The notes below the pieces were generated by a model, which saw nothing but the letters and a program-made list of their open reading frames with translations, was not told the origin of the DNA and did not search any database. A DNA stretch of 8,746 nt from a bacterium. GTDB taxonomy: Bacteria > Patescibacteriota > Patescibacteriia > Patescibacteriales > JALTFF01. The DNA is taken from NCBI GenBank assembly GCA_027007465.1, contig JALTFF010000066.1:1-8746 (forward strand). Direction: 5' to 3'. The position numbers and the translations under genes were made by a program. Shown piece by piece: positions 1-6,371 of the stretch. How positions within the stretch are numbered: the first letter of the stretch is position 1; every line of letters starts with the position of its first letter.

Positions 1-684
1 TATGTTAAAAAAATAAGTAATCAAGATAGATACAAACTTCTAATACCTAAGGACAAACAAAAAGATCAAAGCTATTTTTTATGGACATTAACTCAGCATA
101 AATTAAAGCATATTTTATTTCCATTAGGAAATTATAATAAGTCAGAAGTATATCAATTAGCTAAAAAATTTAGTTTACCATATTCTAAAAAAGAATCTTC
201 TGATATTTGTTTTCTAAAAAATACAAAAATTAAATTATTTTTAAAAAAATATTTAAAATTAAAAAAAGGTGATATCATAGATGTTAAAGGTAAGATACTT
301 GGAAAACATAATGGCTTAGCATTATACACTATTGGACAAAGGCAAAATATTGGCATTGGTGGAATAGGCCCTTATTATGTTGTAAAAATGGATTTCCAAA
401 ACAATAATTTAATTGTAACCAATTTAGCTGATGAAAAGCAACTTTATAAAAAGGAATTATTAGCTAATAAAATTAACTGGATTAGCGGGAAAAGACCTCA
501 ATTACCACTAAAATGCGCTGCTAAAATTAGATACAGGCAAGAATTAGCATCAGTTATTGTTGAAAGAAAAAATAAAACAGAATTAAAAGTTTTATTTAAT
601 AAACCACAAAGAGCTATTACATCTGGACAATCAATTGTTTTTTATAATAAAAATGAGCTTTTAGGTGGTGGAATTATCAATTAA
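1..684 (+). CDS. mnmA: tRNA-specific 2-thiouridylase MnmA, 3' part (5' end outside window)
   Basis: MnmA installs the 2-thio group on the wobble uridine (U34) of tRNA-Lys, -Glu and -Gln, using ATP and a relayed persulfide sulfur. The reading frame is open from base 1 to the TAA at 682-684 (227 codons), so the N-terminal PP-loop ATPase half lies outside the window. Visible family signatures, numbered by codon from base 1: DQSYFL at 22-27, the SSDICF segment at 66-71 whose Cys70 (bases 208-210) matches the second catalytic cysteine of the family, GKxLGxHxGLxxYTIGQR ending at 114 (the tRNA-binding central domain), and KIRYRQ at 175-180 followed by a GQSIVFY segment and the terminal LGGGII of the C-terminal beta-barrel. 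The ATG at 388 is internal and not the start. The stop codon lies inside a palindrome belonging to the promoter of the next gene. The identification is secure. Confidence 0.96.
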   Translation, partial: YVKKISNQDRYKLLIPKDKQKDQSYFLWTLTQHKLKHILFPLGNYNKSEVYQLAKKFSLPYSKKESSDICFLKNTKIKLFLKKYLKLKKGDIIDVKGKILGKHNGLALYTIGQRQNIGIGGIGPYYVVKMDFQNNNLIVTNLADEKQLYKKELLANKINWISGKRPQLPLKCAAKIRYRQELASVIVERKNKTELKVLFNKPQRAITSGQSIVFYNKNELLGGGIIN

Positions 685-696
685 GTTGCAACTTAA
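681..696. promoter_or_regulatory. Palindromic operator-like site 1 (covers the -35)
   Basis: TTAAGTTGCAACTTAA is a perfect 16-bp palindrome. It begins in the last codons of mnmA (stop codon 682-684) and covers the -35 hexamer of the downstream promoter. It shares the core TTAAGTTNNAACTTAA with the palindrome at 709-732, with only the central two bases differing, and the two centres are 32 bp apart, about three helical turns. It has no following T-run in either direction, so it is a poor terminator. A binding site for a dimeric repressor is the best reading; the protein is unknown. Confidence 0.6.
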
Positions 697-713
697 AAAA
701 TATAGGTTATAAT
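686..713 (+). promoter_or_regulatory. Sigma70-type promoter for the TPR O-antigen ligase-like gene
   Basis: A perfect -10 hexamer TATAAT lies at 708-713, with a 4/6 -35 match, TTGCAA, at 686-691 and a 16-bp spacer. Transcription is predicted to start near 720, giving a leader of about 39 nt before the ATG at 759. No other comparable promoter lies between mnmA and this ATG. The -35 and the start region are embedded in two matching palindromes, so repression is likely. Confidence 0.65.
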
Positions 714-732
714 TAAGTTATAACTTAATTAT
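709..732. promoter_or_regulatory. Palindromic operator-like site 2 (centred on the predicted start site)
   Basis: A perfect 24-bp palindrome: the half ATAATTAAGTTA is followed directly by its reverse complement. Its inner 16 bp (713-728) are TTAAGTTATAACTTAA, the same core as the palindrome at 681-696. It overlaps five of the six -10 bases, and its axis (720/721) falls on the predicted +1. A dimer bound here and another at 681-696 would sit on about the same face of the DNA and block RNA polymerase. No T-run follows, which argues against a terminator. Confidence 0.65.
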
Positions 733-758
733 GTAAATAAAAATTATTATTACAAAAT

Positions 759-2987
759 ATGACAAAAGAAAAAATATTTCACAGAATTTTACAGATTTTA
801 TTACTTTTAACTTTTATTGCTCCATTAATTGTCACGCCATCACTACTTTTTCCATTTATTACTGGCAAGGCTTTTTATTTTAGATTCTTAATAGACATAA
901 CTTTTTGTTTATGGCTTGTATTTATTTTAGCCTATCCAAAATATCTACCTAAATTAAATAATTTATCTCTTTCAGTAGTTATTTACGCAGCAGTACTGTT
1001 CTTATCATTTATTTTTAGTGTTGATCATAATTTAAGTTTTTGGGGAGATGTTGAAAGAATGTGGGGTGTATGGTCATTATGGCATTTCTTCTTATTCTTT
1101 ATTATGGCGTCTTCGCTTTTTAGAGAAAAAAAAGACATATATTTAATGCTAAATACTTTTTTATTTTTTTCTTTTTTTGTTTGCCTATATGGCTTTGCTG
1201 AAAAAGCTGGCTTAAAATGGACAATATCTCATAATCAAAGTAGAATTACATCTACATTTGGAAATTCTGGCTTATTAGCTTCTTATTTAATTTTTGGCTT
1301 TTATTTTTCAATTTTTCTATTTTTTGAATTTGAAAGATATATTTTAAAAATTATTTATTCTCTTTTATTTTTCACACATTTTTTAGCTTTATTCTTTACT
1401 GGGACAAGAGGGGCTTATCTTGGTGTAATTATCAGCTTTGTTGCTATGTTATTATTAATTATTATTTTAAATAAAAATAAAAAAATAAAATATTCAATAG
1501 CTGGCTTACTTGTTTTATTTATTTTAAGTTATGGTTTTTTAATAATAAATAGTAATAAAAAATTTGTAAAAAGCAATAGCTATTTATATAGGCTAACTCA
1601 TTTTTCATTAAAAGATGCAACTCTTAACACTCGTTTACTTTCATGGAAATACGGACTAGAAGGATTTAAAAATAATCCATTATTGGGCACTGGACCTGAA
1701 AATTATGCTATTGTTTTTGATAAATATTTTCAGCCAATATTTTACAACTACACATCATCTGAAACATATTTTGATAGAGCGCATAATATCTATATTGGAA
1801 CATTAGTAACAACAGGAATCTTGGGTCTTATTAGTTATTTATTAATTTTTTATTTTATCTTACATTACTTAATAAAGGCAGAAATAAAAGCAAAAATTAG
1901 TCATAATTTCTTTATTATAAGCATTGGTTTGTTTACTGCTTATACTGTTCAAAATGCTTTTATTTTTGACAATTTAGGATCATTATTAGGTTTTATGGTT
2001 TTTTTAACTATTGTGCAAAATTATACTAATATAGATGATGATTATAATAATAAAAATAATACAATTAAACCAGCTTCTAAACATTTTATTTATGCAACAT
2101 CAGCTATTTTATTTATATTATTTATTGTTTCTACAAACTATACGATTATTAAACCAGTTAGAGCAATGGAGTTATCTATTAAAGCGGAAAAATTATTATT
2201 TGAAAGTAAAAATTCTCATCAAGCCTTTATTTTAATAAAAAAATCTTTAACAAAATATACTGTTTTAAATAGAGATATTAGAACTAATTTATCTCAAGTT
2301 ATATCAAAAGCTATAATGAATAAAAAGTTTAATCATCAAGATGCTGTTGATAGCCTGAACTTTATTATTGGTGAAATGAAAAAAAATTTAGCTTATAATC
2401 CAAAAGATTCAATGCTTAATATGCAACAAGGTGAATTATATACATTAAAAGGAGGATTAATAAAGGATAATAAATCATTAAAAATTGGTCAAAGATATTT
2501 AGAAAAAGCTATTGAATCAAGCCCAGGCAGAGTTAAAGCTTATTATCCATTAGCAGAAAATAAATTTTTATTAGGAGACACAAATGGAGCTGTAGAAACA
2601 ATGAATAAAGCAATTAAATTAAATCCTAATTTTGAACAATCTTATTGGCAATTAATCAGGTTTTATTACTTTCTAGGTAAAGATAAAAAGGTTATGGAAA
2701 CAATGAAATTGGCAGAACAAAATAAAGCTGGTTTAAGTGTTAAAAATTTAGAAACATTAGCAGTTAATTTTTATAAAAAAAATAAATTAAAATTATCAGA
2801 GCAAATTTTTTCAAAATTATCAAAAAATCAACCTAATAATTATCACTATTATGTTGATTTAGCAAAAATTTATTCTCGCTTAGGTGAAAAAGAAAAAGCA
2901 AAGAAAGCTGCTCTAACAATTTTAAAACTTGAACCAAGAGCTAAGAATGAAATTGATGTTTTTATAAAAAGCTTAAAACAACATTAG
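759..2987 (+). CDS. O-antigen ligase/polymerase-family membrane protein with C-terminal TPRs
   Basis: This 742-residue protein is predicted to join or polymerise lipid-linked glycans on the outer face of the membrane (Wzy/WaaL superfamily; the acceptor may be a glycan, lipid or protein). By eye there are about 13 membrane segments within residues 8-470. Family landmarks: FWGDVERMWG at 94-103, TFGNSGLLASYL at 166-177, FTGTRGAYLG at 213-222 (Wzy_C-type, Arg217), GTGPE at 310-314, and DRAHN at 339-343 in the large outer loop (Arg340 and His342 are the usual functional residues). The last part, about 552-735, is helical with TPR spacing and clear TPR-like ends such as KAIKLNPN and TILKLEP. An odd number of membrane segments would put the TPRs outside the cytoplasm. 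The ATG lacks a Shine-Dalgarno sequence. The gene has its own promoter with two palindromic operator-like sites and ends in tandem stops (TAG TAG). The family is secure; the substrate is unknown, and protein O-glycosylation (PglL-like) is an alternative. Confidence 0.88.
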   Translation: MTKEKIFHRILQILLLLTFIAPLIVTPSLLFPFITGKAFYFRFLIDITFCLWLVFILAYPKYLPKLNNLSLSVVIYAAVLFLSFIFSVDHNLSFWGDVERMWGVWSLWHFFLFFIMASSLFREKKDIYLMLNTFLFFSFFVCLYGFAEKAGLKWTISHNQSRITSTFGNSGLLASYLIFGFYFSIFLFFEFERYILKIIYSLLFFTHFLALFFTGTRGAYLGVIISFVAMLLLIIILNKNKKIKYSIAGLLVLFILSYGFLIINSNKKFVKSNSYLYRLTHFSLKDATLNTRLLSWKYGLEGFKNNPLLGTGPENYAIVFDKYFQPIFYNYTSSETYFDRAHNIYIGTLVTTGILGLISYLLIFYFILHYLIKAEIKAKISHNFFIISIGLFTAYTVQNAFIFDNLGSLLGFMVFLTIVQNYTNIDDDYNNKNNTIKPASKHFIYATSAILFILFIVSTNYTIIKPVRAMELSIKAEKLLFESKNSHQAFILIKKSLTKYTVLNRDIRTNLSQVISKAIMNKKFNHQDAVDSLNFIIGEMKKNLAYNPKDSMLNMQQGELYTLKGGLIKDNKSLKIGQRYLEKAIESSPGRVKAYYPLAENKFLLGDTNGAVETMNKAIKLNPNFEQSYWQLIRFYYFLGKDKKVMETMKLAEQNKAGLSVKNLETLAVNFYKKNKLKLSEQIFSKLSKNQPNNYHYYVDLAKIYSRLGEKEKAKKAALTILKLEPRAKNEIDVFIKSLKQH

Positions 2988-3044
2988 TAGAATGATTAAT
3001 TTCGCATAACACCTATCATATAATGGTTTTAGACAAAAAGAGCT

Positions 3045-3132
3045 TAACTCCTTTAGCTGAAAAGTAACTAAGTCGTTATATAGCAACTTAGTCACTTACA
3101 TATAGGCTGATTTTGCATAGAAAAGGAGTTTA
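3045..3132. repeat. Nested inverted repeat, possible structured RNA or small repeat element
   Basis: The outer arms are TTAACTCCTTT (3044-3054) and AAAGGAGTTTAA (3122-3133), with nine contiguous base pairs AACTCCTTT/AAAGGAGTT plus a one-base bulge. Inside is a longer hairpin: AAGTAACTAAGT (3062-3073) pairs with ACTTAGTCACTT (3086-3097) with one A-C mismatch, and the pairing can continue into the loop. On the minus strand the outer arm could form AAAGGAG-ttaag-CTCTTTTT, a weak terminator shape, but no minus-strand gene needs it. Function unknown. Confidence 0.5.
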
Positions 3133-3160
3133 ACTATTTGGAATCCAAGAGCTTAGCTCA

Positions 3161-3197
3161 TTTTAGAGTATGCGCATTGATGAAAGCATATCTAAAA
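3161..3197. repeat. Hairpin upstream of the second glycan-ligase gene
   Basis: TTTTAGAGTATGC (3161-3173) pairs with GCATATCTAAAA (3186-3197) over 12 bp with one bulged G, leaving a 12-nt loop. No T-run follows on the + strand, so it is not a standard terminator. It covers the expected -35 area of the possible promoter at 3204-3209, so it could be an operator or simply a remnant of the repeat-rich spacer. Confidence 0.4.
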
Positions 3198-3209
3198 TAT
3201 GCCTATTAT
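3193..3209 (+). promoter_or_regulatory. Possible -10 region for the second glycan-ligase gene
   Basis: TATTAT at 3204-3209 is a 5/6 match to TATAAT. It is preceded by TAAAATATGC (3193-3202), the same 10-mer that precedes the much stronger extended -10 of the gene at 4951. No clear -35 is seen. Transcription would start near 3216, about 36 nt before the ATG at 3252. A competing weaker candidate is TATATT at 3231-3236. Tentative. Confidence 0.35.
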
Positions 3210-3251
3210 GTTTAGTAAAGCAAACTCAAATATATTATTTTGGATTTTTTT

Positions 3252-4781
3252 ATGTTTAAAAAAATACTTTCTATTATTTTATTAATCGCTTTATTTGAAT
3301 TTTTATCATTTATTGGTTATTTATTTCCCCAATTTAATCAAATAGCTTTTTTTGTAATTGCTATTTTTGTTTTAATTTTATCAATATATAATCTTGAGTA
3401 TGGTTTATACATAATTTTTGCAGAATTGTTTATATCTTCTAAAGGTTATCTTTTTTATTTTGCATCAAATGGTTTAATAATTTCTATACGCATTGCATTG
3501 TGGATAATTATAATGTCTGTTTGGCTAAGCAAAGTAATTATAAAAACTATTAGAGATAAAAAATTAGCTATAAATTCTTATTATTCGCCTTATTTGCCAT
3601 ATATTTTAGCGCTATTTATTTTTATAGCTTGGGGTTTTACAAATGGAATTCTAAAAAATAATGGATTTAACAATATTTTTTTTGATTTTAATAATTGGCT
3701 ATATTTTTTATTAATTTTTCCTATAATCCAAATTTCTGCAAAATCAAATTTAACTAATAACAGTGATTTGCTTCAAAATAGATTTTTAAAAAATTTGTGG
3801 CAGATTCTTTTAGCTAGTATTAGTTGGATTACATTAGAAACATTTATATTATTATTTTTATTCTCACATAAAATTTCAACAATTTTGCCGCCAATTTATA
3901 AATGGATTAGGACTAGTGGAGTAGGGGAGATTACTATGATAAAATCAGGATTTTATAGAATTTTTTTTCAAGTTCATATTTTTGAATTATTGGCAATTTT
4001 CATTTTTCTATTCTTTATATTAGATTTGATAAACAAACATCAAATCAAAACTAAAAAATTTTTATTAAATTTTAATGCTTATTGTTTGCTTTTATCAGCT
4101 ATTATTATTAGTTTTTCACGAAGTTTCTGGCTTGGGCTTGTTATCGGAATTTTAAGCCTTATGCTATGGATCTTAATTAAATATGGGTTTAAAAGAGCTA
4201 TAGAATTATCTAGCATAATTTTAATAGGAGCAGTAGTTTCTGTTTTTTTAATATTTGCTATTGTTAAATTTCCATATCCAAAATCAATGGCAAAATTTAA
4301 TCCAGATTTATTACAAGAACGCGCTCAAGATATTAAGAAAGGAAAAGCTGTTTCTTCAAGATGGAATTTATTGCCATTACTATTACAAGAAATAGAAGAA
4401 GCGCCAATTTTAGGTAAAGGTTTTGGTAAGACAATTACATATAAGTCAAATGATCCAAGAATTGCCAATACAACTGCTAATTCAATGTACACTACTTATG
4501 CTTTTGAATGGGGATGGTTAGATATTTGGTTAAAATTGGGAATTTTTGGAATAATTATCTACTTAGCTTTATTATATAAGCTAATATTATTATGCCTAAA
4601 AATAAAGCTTGAATTAATGATTCAAAATTATTTGATTTATAGTTTAGCTCTAGGTATAATAGTTTTAGCCATAGTAAATTTTTTCACACCTTATCTTAAT
4701 CATCCTTTAGGAATTGGTTATATTTTATTATTAGGTTTGATAATAAATAGCATTAAAGTAAGGAATAAGCCGCTTACATAA
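3252..4781 (+). CDS. Second O-antigen ligase/polymerase-family membrane protein
   Basis: This is a multi-pass membrane protein of 509 residues, counted from the ATG at 3252. That start is preferred over the in-frame TTG at 3240, because ATG is the better initiator and has a GGA (3242-3244) seven bases ahead, the only Shine-Dalgarno-like bases at any start in the window. About a dozen hydrophobic segments span the protein. Signatures of the Wzy/WaaL superfamily are SFSRSFW at 287-293 (Arg290, matching TGTRG of the gene at 759), an SRWNLLP...APILGKGFG stretch with GKGFG at 388-392, and an outer loop ending in YTTYAFEWGWLD before a LGIFGIIIYLALL helix. The canonical RAHN is absent; the equivalent place reads ANSMYTTYAFEW. 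There is no TPR domain and no close identity to the neighbour, so this is a distinct subfamily, not a recent duplicate. Its likely role is surface glycan polymerisation or ligation; a polymerase/ligase division of labour is inference. Confidence 0.8.
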   Translation: MFKKILSIILLIALFEFLSFIGYLFPQFNQIAFFVIAIFVLILSIYNLEYGLYIIFAELFISSKGYLFYFASNGLIISIRIALWIIIMSVWLSKVIIKTIRDKKLAINSYYSPYLPYILALFIFIAWGFTNGILKNNGFNNIFFDFNNWLYFLLIFPIIQISAKSNLTNNSDLLQNRFLKNLWQILLASISWITLETFILLFLFSHKISTILPPIYKWIRTSGVGEITMIKSGFYRIFFQVHIFELLAIFIFLFFILDLINKHQIKTKKFLLNFNAYCLLLSAIIISFSRSFWLGLVIGILSLMLWILIKYGFKRAIELSSIILIGAVVSVFLIFAIVKFPYPKSMAKFNPDLLQERAQDIKKGKAVSSRWNLLPLLLQEIEEAPILGKGFGKTITYKSNDPRIANTTANSMYTTYAFEWGWLDIWLKLGIFGIIIYLALLYKLILLCLKIKLELMIQNYLIYSLALGIIVLAIVNFFTPYLNHPLGIGYILLLGLIINSIKVRNKPLT

Positions 4782-4950
4782 AAACATGTTTAATGGATTT
4801 CTCTTCTCGCTCAAAATAACATATCTTTTAGACGTCAATTAAAAGCATAAAGAAGATAAGTTTTGTTCTCTTGAAAAAATTGAGATTCTTTTATATCTGT
4901 TCAAGTAAAGTTATGGAATTTGATTTTAAAATATGCTATAATATTGTTGT
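4782..4950. other. Intergenic region with short inverted repeats and a promoter at its end
   Basis: No coding frame or RNA gene is apparent in these 169 bp. Small structures seen are AAACATGTTT (4782-4791) just after the stop codon, CTTTTA/TAAAAG (4825-4830 and 4840-4845, 9-nt loop), and CTTGAA/TTCAAG (4870-4875 and 4900-4905). None is followed by a T-run, so no terminator is called. The stretch 4795-4821 resembles a decayed copy of a dispersed intergenic repeat. The right end is the promoter of the next gene. Confidence 0.5.
4934..4942 (+). promoter_or_regulatory. Extended -10 promoter giving a predicted leaderless mRNA
   Basis: TGCTATAAT is a perfect extended -10 (TGN plus consensus TATAAT at 4937-4942), preceded by the A/T tract ATTTTAAAAT. 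No good -35 is present at the usual distance, which extended -10 promoters can do without. Transcription is expected near 4949, two bases before the ATG at 4951. No Shine-Dalgarno sequence would be in the transcript, so translation would start on a leaderless or near-leaderless message. Confidence 0.65.
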
Positions 4951-6354
4951 ATGCAAAAGAAAACATATAAAAAAATATTTTTAATAATAACTATTCTTAT
5001 AATATCAACATTATTATCATCCACAAAAGTTATAGCTGCTGATGAATTTAATCCTAATTATATTATCTCTGATCAAGAAGTGCTTGATGCAAATTCAATG
5101 TCACTTGATTATATTAGGCAATTTTTAGCTGATAAAGGTAGTTATTTAGTTAATTATAAAGCTATGACAGATAATGGAGTTTTAATGTCTGCCCCTGAAA
5201 TTATCTATAATTGCGCAAGAAAAAATGGAGTAAGTCCTAAATTTTTAATTGTTTTATTGCAAAAAGAGCAATCATTAGTTGAAGAATCTATGCCAGATAA
5301 AAGAGCTTTAGACAAAGCCACTGGATATGGATGTCCTGATAATGAAGCTTGTAATCCTCGTTGGAATGGTTTTTATAAGCAGATTAATAGCGCTTCATTA
5401 CAATTTAGAGACTATATGGATGAACCAGAATTATATAAATATCAAGTAGGAAAAACATATACATTTATAGATAATCGCGATGGAGTAGGTAAGGTTACAA
5501 CAGTAGTAACACCAGCTAACCTAGCAACAGCTGGACTTTATAATTATACTCCGCATGTCTATAATGGAAATTATAATTTTTGGAAAATCTGGCATAGATA
5601 TTTTAGCCCTACTAATTATCCAGATGGATCATTATTGCAAGCCAAAGGAGAAGTAGGCGTTTGGTTAATTGAAAATGGTAAGAAACGTCCTTTTTTAACA
5701 AAAGGAGCTTTATTAACAAGATTTGATCCAAAGAGAATTATTACTGTTGATAAAACAGTTTTAGATAGTTATGAAAAAGGAGCTCCTATTAAATTTCCTC
5801 AATACAGTCTAATTAGATCGCCAAGTGGAGAAATTTTTTTGTTAATTGATGATAAACGTCATAAAATTATATCTGGAAAAGCGCTTAAACTTTTAGGTTT
5901 TAATCCAGAAGAAATAGAAAATGCTAGTTGGCAAGATGTTAATGCTTATAAAGAAGACACTCCTATTACAGCTAGTTCTACCTATCCAACAGGAGCTTTA
6001 CTACAAAATAGTAAAACTGGTGGAGTTTATTGGGTAATCAATGGAACAAAAGCTCCACTTAAAGACAGAATATTTTTAAAAGTTAATTTTAAAAATAGAA
6101 TGATTACTCCAGTAAGCCCAGAAGAACTAAAAAATTTTAAAACAGTTGAGCCAGTTAAATTGCCTAATGGATGCCTTATTAGCGGACCAAAGTCTCCAGC
6201 TGTTTATGTAATTTCAAATGGAAAAAAATTACCTATTGCAAGCGCTGATGTTTTTAAAGGATTAGGTTATAACTGGAAAAATATTTTAAAAGTTGACCAG
6301 AGGGTTTTAGATCTGCATCCAACAGGTAAAGCTTTGATTAGTGTTAATAAATAA
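4951..6354 (+). CDS. Secreted protein: putative lysozyme-like domain plus four C-terminal repeats
   Basis: This 467-residue protein has a classical signal peptide: lysines at 3-8, a hydrophobic core at about 9-24, and likely cleavage after VIA or IAA near 29-30. Residues about 35-218 resemble a domain known from actinobacterial and related cell-wall proteins: a helical segment with LQKEQ (Glu106, candidate catalytic acid), GYGCPDNEAC with Cys128 and Cys134 (likely a disulfide), WNGFYKQI, and LYNYTPHVYN before FWKIWHRYF. This layout suggests a lysozyme/transglycosylase-like fold acting on peptidoglycan, but activity is inferred. Four tandem repeats of about 60 residues follow (225-283, 284-345, 346-405, 406-462). 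They share the pattern G-x-L-hydrophobic, then VY/VW-hydrophobic-I-x-NGxKxP, then an aromatic-N/D segment and a V-D/S-x-x-x-L turn, like beta-rich wall-binding repeats. The gene has its own extended -10 promoter. It is the third consecutive surface-related gene. Alternative: a non-catalytic adhesin or S-layer-like protein. Confidence 0.75.
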   Translation: MQKKTYKKIFLIITILIISTLLSSTKVIAADEFNPNYIISDQEVLDANSMSLDYIRQFLADKGSYLVNYKAMTDNGVLMSAPEIIYNCARKNGVSPKFLIVLLQKEQSLVEESMPDKRALDKATGYGCPDNEACNPRWNGFYKQINSASLQFRDYMDEPELYKYQVGKTYTFIDNRDGVGKVTTVVTPANLATAGLYNYTPHVYNGNYNFWKIWHRYFSPTNYPDGSLLQAKGEVGVWLIENGKKRPFLTKGALLTRFDPKRIITVDKTVLDSYEKGAPIKFPQYSLIRSPSGEIFLLIDDKRHKIISGKALKLLGFNPEEIENASWQDVNAYKEDTPITASSTYPTGALLQNSKTGGVYWVINGTKAPLKDRIFLKVNFKNRMITPVSPEELKNFKTVEPVKLPNGCLISGPKSPAVYVISNGKKLPIASADVFKGLGYNWKNILKVDQRVLDLHPTGKALISVNK

Positions 6355-6358
6355 TATT

Positions 6359-6364
6359 TATAAA
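6359..6364 (+). promoter_or_regulatory. Weak candidate -10 just before the LigB-like gene
   Basis: TATAAA lies eight bases before the ATG at 6372, with TTGATT at 6334-6339 as a poor -35 (19-bp spacer). If used, it would also give a nearly leaderless transcript starting at about 6371. The 17-bp gap to the upstream gene also allows simple read-through, so this is tentative in such an AT-rich sequence. Confidence 0.25.
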
Positions 6365-6371
6365 AAATTAT

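Larger units (their letters stand above)
2988..3239. other. Non-coding intergenic region rich in inverted repeats
   Basis: No credible coding frame, tRNA or T-tract terminator is visible in these 252 bp. The stretch is more GC-rich than the flanking genes by eye. It contains a nested inverted repeat (3045-3132), a near-duplicate 19-20 bp direct repeat (AAGAGCTTAACTCCTTTAG at 3038-3056 and a copy with two substitutions and one inserted T at 3147-3166), and a second hairpin (3161-3197) next to a possible promoter. It may hold a structured RNA, a decayed mobile repeat or both. Confidence 0.6.

Noticed and set aside
153..356. 67-codon open frame on the minus strand
   Set aside because: It lies fully opposite conserved MnmA sequence and has no recognisable product; a shadow of an A/T-rich gene.
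388..390. ATG as the start of a short separate gene
   Set aside because: The same frame upstream encodes canonical MnmA motifs (DQSYFL, SSDICF, TIGQR), so this is an internal methionine.
681..732. Rho-independent terminator after mnmA
   Set aside because: The palindromes have short A/T-rich stems and no T-run on either strand, and they coincide with a promoter.
2035..2235. 66-codon open frame on the + strand
   Set aside because: It is out of frame inside the TPR O-antigen ligase-like gene, which is continuous and has family motifs on both sides.
2988..3239. tRNA or CRISPR array in the structured spacer
   Set aside because: No T-loop (GTTCRANYC-like), acceptor pairing or CCA is visible, and the repeats are only two imperfect copies without regular spacing.
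3240..3242. TTG as the start of the second glycan-ligase gene
   Set aside because: It adds only four residues. The ATG at 3252 is a stronger codon and has GGA at a suitable distance; the TTG has nothing upstream.
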